A stretch of DNA of 64,000 nt, from the NCBI GenBank assembly GCA_009746045.1, contig RPFO01000225.1, forward strand, positions 58,501 through 122,500. The letters are read 5' to 3'. This document shows, in pieces, positions 44,905-53,800 of this stretch (its first letter is position 1; each line of letters starts with the position of its first letter). The notes below the pieces were generated by a model. That model worked only from the letters and a program-made list of their open reading frames with translations. It ran no database searches and had not been told where the DNA came from. Source of the stretch: Mesostigma viride (Eukaryota > Streptophyta > Mesostigmatophyceae > Mesostigmatales > Mesostigmataceae). Made by a program: the position numbers and the translations under genes.

Positions 44905-45472
44905 ATTAGACTCGTGCTCCCGTTGGGGAGTCACGGAGCATTAACCCCTATGGATGGATGGATGGGTGCAAACAGTCCTACCGGGCTAATCTATCTACCT
45001 CGGCTACATACTACATCTATCTAACAACATTCTAACTACAACATCTATCTAAGCAGCCGCACGCTGCCCTAGGGGGGCTATCTGGCGTGCCTCCCACGAG
45101 ATTGCACACGCGGGCGCTTCCCCACTGGGGGGGGCTCGTTGTCCTCTATGACCTGGGCCCACTTGGCCTTGTCCATCATCTTCTTCCAAATCACGGAGAG
45201 GCCTAGGCCCCCCATGTCCAGTCTACTAGCTGTTCTTTGAAGGTGCGAGCCTTGCGGCGTCTAACATCACTGGGCCCAGCCCACGTCAGGAGGTGCCGGC
45301 CAGGCTGGGCTGGTCGCAGTCCTGCGGGGGGGCCACGTGAGGTGTCTACCTGGTTGGTGCGAGCTAGGTGCCCTACTAGCTGCAGGCGTCGTTGCTTGAT
45401 GGTGCTGGTGATATAGGGCATGCCCTGGTACAGGTCCTCATTGCGGACATGGGCATATGGCCTATCATACAT
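44905..45472 (-). mobile_element. LINE fragment of a second subfamily with the GTGCTCC hairpin terminus
   Basis: On the minus strand an open frame (45472-45203) encodes DLYQGMPYITSTIKQRRLQL and VGHLARTNQVDTSRG, the ORF2 connection region. About 300 bp of 3' UTR follow and end in TGCTCCGTGACTCCCCAAC and GGGAGCACGAG, then AATTA-like sequence. This is the same 3' terminus as the SINE-like element at 25834-26190 and 32025-32362, so this LINE is the likely partner that mobilises it. Confidence 0.75.
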
Positions 45473-45476
45473 TCTA

Positions 45477-47035
45477 ATTGCTGCATCTTCTTCGGGGATT
45501 ACGCTTCGCTTTACGCGACCTGTGCCACCATCTCCACTCCAACCGTCGCCTCCTCCTCCCGGACGGCCGCCGATGGCTCCCCCTCCCGCTGCCCGGAAAC
45601 ATCCCCCGCCCCGAACTCCAGCACGCCATCCTCAACTCCCTTCTCCAGCGCTCCGACGGCGAGATCTGGGCTGCAACCGTCACCGCCCCCACCCTTCGTT
45701 CCATCCTCGCGGAAGCCTTTCAGCAGCACGTGACCCCCCTTGCTGCCGACATTTCAGCAATCGGCGGCACGCTGACTGCTGAACTTCCTCACATTTCCAC
45801 CGCCGCCGCCTCCACCTCCACCGCCGTTTCCGCCTTCACTGCCGACATCAAAGCCCAGCTTCTCGACCTCGACAAACGCCTTCAAGCCACCGCCACCGCC
45901 CTTGAGAGCTTGCATGACACCGCCGGCCTCACCGCCCAAGCGGTGCAGGAAATCGCTGCCCAGCCGGCACCTGCTGGCCCGGCCAGTGCTGTTCCCTCCA
46001 CCTGGGCGGACTTGCTTAAGCATCATACCACCTCCACCATCGCGGCACAACTCAAGCAACAAGCCCTCGACCTTCGCGAGGCGGCCGAGCTCGACAAGCG
46101 CAGCCACAATGTCATCGTCAAGCACTTCGACCAGCCGGCAGGTGAAACCTCCACGAGTCTCCTTGAGGCAGTTAAGCGCGCCATTCTTGCCCCCATGTTA
46201 CTCATAGCTGGTGAGCTGGACATGTCGGCTGTCCGCCTCCCCCGCGCGCGGGGGAAGGCTGGCCCGGCACCCGTGCTCCTCACCTTTAAGTACATGACGG
46301 ACAAGCTGGCGTTCCTTCTATGCCGCAAGAAGCTCTCGGAGACTCGCTTCACGCTGGACGACGACTTGACCCTGGCCCAGCAACTGAACCGACAGCGGCG
46401 ACGTGAGCTATGGCCGACCTACCTTCAGCTCCGGCAGCGTGCAGGGGGGAAGCCGGTATACTGGAGGGGGGCGGTCATCCACGTTGACCACAATTAAGCC
46501 CTGGCAGGCCCCTCCTGCCACCCCAGCCTAGGGAATATACCAGTAGTGTAGATTAGATAGGCTTAGCCTTTGCAAGTGGCCCACGCGCATGTGCGCCCAT
46601 AATGGCCCCCATGGATGATGCTTTCAGTATTTAGCCGCGCCCAGCCTACAATGCATGGGACCTCCCATGGATGATGCATTAAGAATTGAGCCATGCGATG
46701 CCTATGCAGGGAGTTACTCTCTGCTGAGATGCCATGTGTACACCAGCTATGGCCTAGCCACATACTTACCCTCCACCCCATATGTCATGCAGGCCTTCTA
46801 GGCCCTCTCCTCAAGCCCCCCCCTGGGTGCCTGTGCTTGTTAAGGAGGCATGAACCATCATGGCGGTGCAGGTGCACCTTGTGCACCCAGAGCAGGTGAC
46901 AGTTGTACATCCTCCACCTGCAGGTTGTAGCCCTGATTGTATATTACAAACCCGGCCCATAGATGCCCCTTTCTCAGGGCTATGTGTTACATATGCTCCC
47001 ACTGACGGAGCTATGATTTTAATTAATTAATTAAT
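45477..47035 (+). mobile_element. ORF1-only LINE derivative, copy A (best preserved)
   Basis: An intact ORF1 (45478-46497) is followed by about 500 bp of 3' UTR, a CTCCCACTGACGGAG hairpin and an AATT tail ending at about 47035. No endonuclease or reverse transcriptase is present between ORF1 and the tail. The 3' UTR is shared with copies at 24826-27780, 28960-29256, 31217-32020 and 32816-33072. It resembles in layout the mammalian HAL1 elements, which are L1 derivatives that keep only ORF1. Confidence 0.75.
45478..46497 (+). CDS. LINE ORF1 protein: coiled coil plus RNA-binding C-terminal domain
   Basis: 339 residues, uninterrupted. After a variable N-terminus (about 1-110) comes an Ala/Ser/Thr-rich heptad region (about 100-165, ADIKAQLLDLDKRLQATATA). 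A second amphipathic stretch follows (about 180-215, IAAQLKQQALDLREAAELDK). The C-terminal domain (about 240-335) reads GKAGPAPVLLTFKYMTDKL, FLLCRKKLSETRFTLDDDL, RRRELWPTYLQLRQRAGGK and YWRGAVIHVD. This is the pattern of L1 ORF1p (Transposase_22-type), a trimeric nucleic-acid chaperone that coats its RNA. The true start is uncertain: the first 60 residues look like a shifted frame. It is the only ORF1 copy of five here without a stop, so it may have been active recently. Confidence 0.75.
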   Translation: MLHLLRGLRFALRDLCHHLHSNRRLLLPDGRRWLPLPLPGNIPRPELQHAILNSLLQRSDGEIWAATVTAPTLRSILAEAFQQHVTPLAADISAIGGTLTAELPHISTAAASTSTAVSAFTADIKAQLLDLDKRLQATATALESLHDTAGLTAQAVQEIAAQPAPAGPASAVPSTWADLLKHHTTSTIAAQLKQQALDLREAAELDKRSHNVIVKHFDQPAGETSTSLLEAVKRAILAPMLLIAGELDMSAVRLPRARGKAGPAPVLLTFKYMTDKLAFLLCRKKLSETRFTLDDDLTLAQQLNRQRRRELWPTYLQLRQRAGGKPVYWRGAVIHVDHN

Positions 47036-47225
47036 ACATTCTAAGCTACTTCCTGCAAGGGTGGGAATGTAAACGACCCTTGCTCTAGGTGCACCAGGGC
47101 ACTTGCAGCCCCATGAACTTCAAGCTATGCCCAGCTAAGGGGGATCGAGCCTGTCATCATTATTGGGCCGGGGGGAAGATCAGCATAGCTATACAGAAGC
47201 TAGGGCATGGCATCTCAGCAGGCAC
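47036..47225 (-). mobile_element. ORF1-element 3' UTR fragment
   Basis: It matches the 3' UTR segment seen at 25580-25790 and 31300-31500 in minus orientation. It carries a small insertion near 47145 and is joined at about 47225 to the LINE endonuclease. Confidence 0.7.
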
Positions 47226-47290
47226 TGCTGGCAGCCGCTTTGCGCCTGCTGACACTACTGCTAACGACAACACTCCCCTGCCTTTCTGCC

Positions 47291-48055
47291 TTTTTGCGGG
47301 ATAGCGGGATGGTTGCTGTCAACTGCCACTTCCAACGTCCCTCACAGGACTTGGTCACTTTTCGTGGCCCTAACGGCCGTCAGGCCTGTTTGGACTACGT
47401 GGTGGTACGGCAGTCCAGGTGCACCTCGGTTCTGGACACCCCGCGAGTGTTTGACACGCCGACGGTGTGCTCTGACCACCGGTTGGTGCGCGCGACCCTT
47501 CGGCTCCGGTTCCACGTCCCCGCGCGCCGCGCCCCAGTGGTCCGCCCTGACTGGTCTGCTCTACGTCCGGTCTTGAAGGGAGATCCTGAGGACTGGACGG
47601 ACGCCGAGCACGAGCGGAACTGGTGCCGACGGAAGTACCTGTTGGCCCTGGACGCCCGGGCGGACGTCGCCGAGCTGGACAATGGTGCCCCCAACGCAGC
47701 CATTTTTGCGGGCTTTGCGGCCCGTGCCCCGTTGCTGGCGGCCCGGCACCTGCCGGTCATGCCCCGCCGCCGCCGGCCCGGCCCGCTCTACCGCCAGGAC
47801 CCCAAGGTCTTGGCCGCCCGGCACCGCCTCAAGCGTAACCGGGACCCGCTGCAGAAACCCATGCTCCAGGCCGCCCTTGTGGAGGCCTACGAGCACGCTC
47901 AGGACGCGGAGGCGGCCCAGTGCATCGCGGATGCCAAGGCCTGCCAGGCTCGCAACCAGGGCAAGGACATGTGGTACCACCTCGACCGGCTCGGCGGCCG
48001 GCGGCAGCGCACCCCGGTGGAGCACACGGGGGACGGCACGGCGCCGGTAAGCCAC
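47291..48055 (+). pseudogene. LINE ORF2: C-terminal part of endonuclease and linker
   Basis: The reading FLRDSGMVAVNCHFQRPSQD, TFRGPNGRQACLDYVVVRQS and TVCSDHRLVRATLRLRF gives the final APE-endonuclease motifs (T-F..D-Y and SDH). A basic linker with MPRRRRPGPLYR follows. The N-terminal two thirds of the endonuclease, with the N and E motifs, are missing. The frame ends in TAA at 48056-48058; the reverse transcriptase is in another frame. Confidence 0.8.
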
Positions 48056-48215
48056 TAAGCCTTGACCGCTGGTTGGCCCACAATGTTTCCTTGACCGGTG
48101 GGGCTCGCGCCCCCCCCCGCCGCTTCACCCCGAGACGGCCGCCCGCCTCGGGGTCGCCGGACCCCCGCCGCCGCCAGCGCCCCCCTCCTCGGCCGCGGAC
48201 TACCAAGTCCCCGCC

Positions 48216-49490
48216 TTGCAGGAGGGCTGCCTTGCCACTGACGACGTCGCCCCCCCCTTCACTTTGGAGGAATTGGACGGCGCCCTTGCTCGCCTGCGGT
48301 ACGATGCGGCGGTCGGTGCCGACCACCTTTCTGCTGAGCTGCTGAAGACCCCTGATCTGGCGGTTAGGGATCTTCTGCTGGCGTTCTGCAACCGTGTCCT
48401 GCTCTCTGACGAGCCTCCGCCTGCTGAGTGGCAGACGGCCATCCGCGTCATGCTGTACAAGAAGGGCTCTGCTGCTGACCCCGGTAACTACCGGGGTGTC
48501 TGCCTCCAGAGCGCCGCGCTGAAGGTCTTCATGCGCATGATGCTGCACAGGCTCCGCGCCGCGCTGGACCCACACCTGGGTGAGTCTCAGATGGGTTTCC
48601 GTCGTGGTCGTAACACTGTCATGGCTGTGTTTGTCGCGCGCCGGTTGATGGAGGAGGTGCGTCGACTTCCCCCTGACAGTTTGCCGCTGGTCTTCATTTT
48701 TGTTGACTATATCAAGGCCTTTGACACGGTTCTCTGGGAGGCTCTTTGGGCCATCCTAGCTCTGGATCGGGTACCACCTGCGTTTATTGCTGCCATTCGC
48801 CGTCTGTATGAGGGTTCACAGGCAGTAGTGCGGACTGCGGAGGGCACCACTCCACCATTCCCCCTTCACCACGGGGTGTGGCAAGGTTGTGTCCTGTCCC
48901 CATACCTGTTCATTATTGTCGTGGATCACGTCATGCGCCGGGCACGTGCGCGCTTTACTGCTCTTAAGGGGTTCGAGCCAGGCTTGGACATCCTTAACGT
49001 GAAAGAGCACGGCGGGGTTAGACCTGGTTACCGCCTTGCCGACCTGATTTATGCGGATGATACCACCCTCATCGAGAGCCCCGAGCACATTCAGACCTGG
49101 CTGGACTGCCTGGGCCTGGAGGCGCGGGCGGTGGGGCTGGAGATTAGTGTCAAAACTGAGGCGATGGTGATAGGAGCATCCAGTAAACCACCGCTGCCGC
49201 GCCTGCTCGACGGGACGGAGGTCCCGTTCCGCGACCGCTTCAAGCTGTTGGGGAGCTGGCTTCCTGACACCGCCGACGATGTGGACACCCGCATCGGCCT
49301 TGCCTGGGCCAAGCTCCGTTCGCTCACACCCTACTGGCGCTCGAAGGGCCTTAACGGGCACCGCAAGCGCATGCTCTTCAAGGTCCTCGTCCTCACGGTG
49401 CTCACGTATGGCGCCGAGGCGTGGACCCTCCCACCCAAACTGGCAGCTCGGCTCGACGGCACATGCAGTTTACAGGATGCTCCGGCAGGT
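48216..49490 (+). pseudogene. LINE ORF2: reverse transcriptase domain
   Basis: An open frame of about 425 codons with reverse transcriptase motifs in order: AAVGADHLSAELLK, WQTAIRVMLYKKGS, GNYRGVCLQSAALKVF, QMGFRRGRNT, VDYIKAFDTV (motif A), GVWQGCVLSPYLF (motif B; usually GVRQGC), and IYADDTTLIE (catalytic, 49050-49061). Thumb motifs LGSWLPDTADDV and TYGAEAWT follow. The frame is lost at about 49458 by an insertion in what should read LDGTVYRML; the minus copy at 29257-30307 keeps that reading. It synthesises cDNA at the nicked target. Confidence 0.88.
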
Positions 49491-49917
49491 CCTTAATGTA
49501 GGTTTTTCCGAGCGTCCGTCATCAGAGTCTTTGTATCAGGGCATGCCTCGTGTTTCGGACGAGATTAGGCAGCGTAGGATAGCATTTGTAGGACACCTTG
49601 CACGCACTAGCCAGGTCGACACCACCCTCGGTCTGGCCGGCCCCCAGCGGCTTGGACAGCCCGGGCGGCACATTCTGACCTGGCCTGGCCCCAAGGACAT
49701 TCCCAAAAGGGTAGGGAAACCTGTCACGAACTACGTTCAGATGTTGCTGGACGACCTAGTGGTCCCAGCCCAGTTTGAGCACCGCATCCACTCTCTCTCC
49801 CGTCTTTGGACTGCCATGCAGGACAAGACGCGGTGGAAGAAGATTGTCAAGGCGCACACGCCCGACCCTGTGGGCAAGCCACCTCCCCCCAAGCGGAGGA
49901 GGCGTTTTGATGAGTAG
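49459..49917 (+). pseudogene. LINE ORF2: C-terminal connection region
   Basis: Continues ORF2 after the frameshift: VYRMLRQVLNVGFSERPSSE, LYQGMPRVSDEIRQRRIAFV, GHLARTSQV, and a basic tail PPPKRRRRFDE with stop TAG at 49915-49917. The tail has the make-up of a nuclear localisation signal. All copies in the window share it. Confidence 0.85.
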
Positions 49918-50045
49918 TGCAGTTAGGATTTTCTAGATAGAGTTAGGATAGTTCGATCACGTGGCTTCCTCCACCCCCTCCATCATGAAATATGTGCTAC
50001 ATGACCTCCCCACGGAGGCATGTTATAATTTAATTTGATTTAATT

Positions 50046-50140
50046 GAATCTCAGCAGGGAGTTACTCCCTGCATGGGCACGGCATAATTAAATAAAGCTA
50101 GGCATCAGATCGGAGTCATGTTATAATTTAATTTAATTTT
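50046..50140 (+). mobile_element. short retroelement tips
   Basis: About 60 bp matching the ORF1-element 3' UTR (cagcagggagttactccctgc, minus sense) are followed by a second short AATTT tail (50125-50140) preceded by atcggagtcatgttata, a LINE 3' tip. Confidence 0.55.
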
Positions 50141-50409
50141 AATGCGGTCTAGATGCCTCCCAGGCCTGCATGGTGGGCCGGCAGCGATGTTGCTGCGTGC
50201 CGTAGTTAATTTGTGATGCATGCCAAGGAGACAACGTACCAGTGTAGTTAGTTGTACCTTGTGCAGCTGGCGTGATCCTTGGATGTCCGTGTCAGATTAC
50301 TATTAATTTCTTCAGGGCTCTTAATTCTTTTCAGGGTTTTCCTTATGTTGCATGCCCATCTCACCTCCGAAATTTATCATTCTCAATGAATATACACATG
50401 GTAGTATCA

Positions 50410-50520
50410 ATGAGATAACCAGCACAGGCCAGAAATTGGGAGAATCATGGTAGCATATACACATGGTAGTAAATACACATGGTAGTATATACACATTGTA
50501 GTAAAAACACATTGTAGTAC
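50410..50520. repeat. short direct repeats of an acacatggtagta motif and SINE D fragment
   Basis: The motif acacatggtagta/acacattgtagta occurs five or six times at 50393-50520, interrupted by about 40 bp that match the 5' start of SINE family D (ataaccagcacaggccagaa). Confidence 0.65.
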
Positions 50521-50858
50521 ATCACGATGGCACGGATTACGCGGAGTTGCTATCTGCGACTCCAGACCTGGGCGAGTGAGTCGCGCCACTTGCCTTCGCG
50601 GGTGAAGTACTCGCTTAGAAAAGTACCGGGTACTCCGTGGCATGCCTTCAGTGCATGTTGACGCACTCACTTATATCACGATATTATGAGAATATTCTCA
50701 ATGTTGAATATCGTGACATCACATTGGCATGTGGTCCTTCTACATGGGTTTTGTTACTTGTAAATCTTGGCTGGCAACTGCTTCCTGGGCTTGTTAATGT
50801 CCAGAGATTGCCCAGATAATGCCCAGATAATGCCCAGAAAATGCCCAGTTTATAGCTT

Positions 50859-53800
50859 TTAAGGCACTGTCGCCTGGTTCTCAAGTTCTAATACCAGCTT
50901 GCGATAACATTCCCACATGGACGCCACCTTCTTCTCCTTCTTCAGGGTTGAGTGCCACTTTGAAATGCCGTCTGTAATATTCTCCACCAAATCCAACAGC
51001 GACGCTCGCTTGGGGCCCTCTTCTTCTTCCAGCGCCTGACCCATTATACAATACCACGTCCGAAGGTCAAAAGGCAAAGTATTAATTAAAGAAAACAGGG
51101 GCGATGAAGTGGTGAGCTGTCCCGCAAGGATGAGAGTGAGGGTGGCGCAGCGCAGATGCGGATGACCACCGGAATCGTGAAACGATAGTTGTCTCACTCG
51201 ATGAGAGCGCTGGGGGGCTGAGGATTGGCTGAGGATTGTCGTCATCATCATGCCCTTGTCGCTATCGGCAGCGTCATCATTGTCATACCCATGTAGCAAA
51301 TGCAGCAAAATGCGTCAGCCCCATGAGCACAATCGGCGTTGACAGTTGACCATCACTGCCGTCGCCGCCGCCACTGGCATGATCATCCTCGTCACAATCC
51401 TGTCACTGTCATACTAAATAATGAGTCAACAAAAATAAGCGTCGTTGTCACATCAATGGCAACAAAATCATGATAAGCCACTGGCACGGCCACCATGCAG
51501 CAGCAATTATAGGTTTGGCATGACTATCAAGAGGCCGCTGCTGTTGATTACTAGAATCATAGCCTTCAATGACATATTTGACACACATCAACAACAACAG
51601 TGGCAAGGGGAAGATCGGTGCACCGATACTCAAGCATTAAATTGGTGCAGAAGCACTCAAGCATACCTGGCCACCTGTGGCCTATTCACTGCTCGCACCC
51701 TGGCATGGCCCCAGCTTCCCCTGCCTCTAACTGCACCACCAGTAATCTAACTAACAATTGATCAACACGTACGGGCTTGACATCGCAAATGCCCCGTTGT
51801 CTTGGTGTGCATCACCACAGCCCCCTACCTTGATGTGCATCGCGGCCTCTTTTTGGATCATCTCCCACGAGGCGGCCAGAAGGGCCAGCCACACGCGCGT
51901 GCGCGCCAGGGGCACCTCCGACGGAGTGAAGAGCGAGACCATGCCGCGTGGTGTCTCGCCATCCGACTTCTCCTTGAACTGTAGCCGCTGGAAGGCCTCG
52001 CTCAGCTCCTGCCGCTTCAGGATGCGGGATAGGGCGTCCGCGCTGGGTGACGATGTGACAAATCCGTCAGCACGTCTCATGAGAATCATCAGCAAGTCTG
52101 TTAAGGGCAGCTAGCAAGCGCAACGGCACGACCGCTTTGCAAGGCGGCCCTAGTGTTTTGCAAGCCAGATAGGAGATGCTGAAAGGCTCGGTAAGCTTTG
52201 TAGGGTTTGCCTGGAGTCGATAGCAAGCCGAATTGGGAGTGGCTAGCATCAAAGAGACAACCAGCGCAGGCCAGAAATCGGGAGAATCCGGACCATGGTA
52301 GCTCGAGCCTGCCGTTATCTTTTCCGCGTTTTCGAGTCGTTCAGGATGATGAAGATGAATGGTGATGGAAATGTGTATCCTTGTGCATTGAAATTATGGC
52401 TGGCTTACGTGTGGAGCGACTAGATGACCTAGACGGTGGGGCCGGAAACAGCATGCTTGATCAGGGCGTGTGTTTCGAGCCTAACTGGCCGGGAGTGTCT
52501 AGTGGTGAGCACCATTGCTGCGATCGCTCTCCCACCATTTACGAGGAAATACCCGCAAATGGAAAAGCATGTCCAATATGGGTTGATTCACGCGTCCAAT
52601 AGGACTCAACGTCAGGCTCGATAGATTATATAGATGCAAAGCGTAGCTACCATTGCATCCACACCCCAGTGCCAACCGCCTAAGCGGCATGGGATCCCAA
52701 ATAGAAATGGAGGGATTATTTTCCGGGACCATGTGGTGCGGCAGCCAGCGGCAGCAGCAGTACGCAGTACAGCACGGGTGGAAGTGAGAAAGCCGGCTCA
52801 TACGATGAACCTCTCTCCCCCCCCCCCCTCCCCCCTCCCCTTCGTGGGAACCTTCATGTGTTATTTTGCTGCACTATTCAGCCTTATGCATTACCTTGAA
52901 TGGTGGCCTTTAAGCCAAGGTAGACGTAAGGCAGGTTACAGCTGGCAAGGCAAGGCAGGTTGCTGTGCCAGAGAAGTGGATGGGTATCACTGTCGCAGCG
53001 ACCGCTGAGTTATCAAAGACAGCATGGGCCAACAAAAACGGGGCAAACCTCCAGATAAGGGCACCGTCGGAACCCTTGCCCCACCCTTGCCCCCACCCTT
53101 GCCCCCACCCTTGCCCCAACCCTTGCCCCCACCCTTGCCCCCACCCTTGCCCCCACCCTTGCCCCCACCCTTGCCCCCACCCTTGCCCCCACCCTTGCCC
53201 ACGCGTACCTGAGGCTTAGCGTGGTGGATGCCTGCACTGCCCGCCGGTAGCACGCAAGAAGGATGGGCGTCGGCGCGGAGAGTCCCATCTGCAGCACCCA
53301 AGTAGGTGGCCGTGCATGCCGAGTTCCGAGAAACATATCGGTGGAAAGTGGAAACGGCAGAGGGCCCCAGAGAATGCCCAGAAGTGATGCCCAGACACGG
53401 TGCCTGGACTCGCAAAGGTCTCGGCCTTGTAGGCGCCGCACCAGTACCCGACCGGTACCCGACCAGTACCCAAGTGCCTCGGGTACCAACGAAATGACTT
53501 CGGTACCTGGGGCTCCGTCTTGGTACCAGTATCGGTACTACCAGTACCCGATACCGGTACCCGAGGCCGGGCACTCTCACGGTACCCGATCCAACCCTAC
53601 CCCCTCTCCCCCTCTCCCCCCTCTCCCCCTCTCCCCCTCTCCCCCTCTCCCCCTCTCCCCCTCTCCCCCCTCTCCCCCCCTCCCCCCCTCCCCCCCTCCC
53701 CCCCCCCCCCTCCCCCCTCCCCCCTCTCCCCCCTCTCCCCCTCCCCCCTCCCCCCCCCCCCCCTCCCCCCCCTCCCCCCCTCCCCCCTCCCCCCCTCCCC

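Larger units (their letters stand above)
47226..50045 (+). mobile_element. ORF2-bearing LINE, 5'-truncated, with 3' hairpin and AATTT tail
   Basis: Contains the last third of an endonuclease, a reverse transcriptase and a C-terminal region, then about 110 bp of 3' UTR ending ATATGTGCTACATGACCTCC, the hairpin CTCCCCACGGAG and an AATTTAATTTG tail. ORF2 needs at least three frames. Related fragments are at 22651-22797, 29257-30307, 30308-30416, 44185-44500, 44571-44885 and (another subfamily) 44905-45472. The terminal segment is shared with the ORF1-only elements. Confidence 0.8.
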
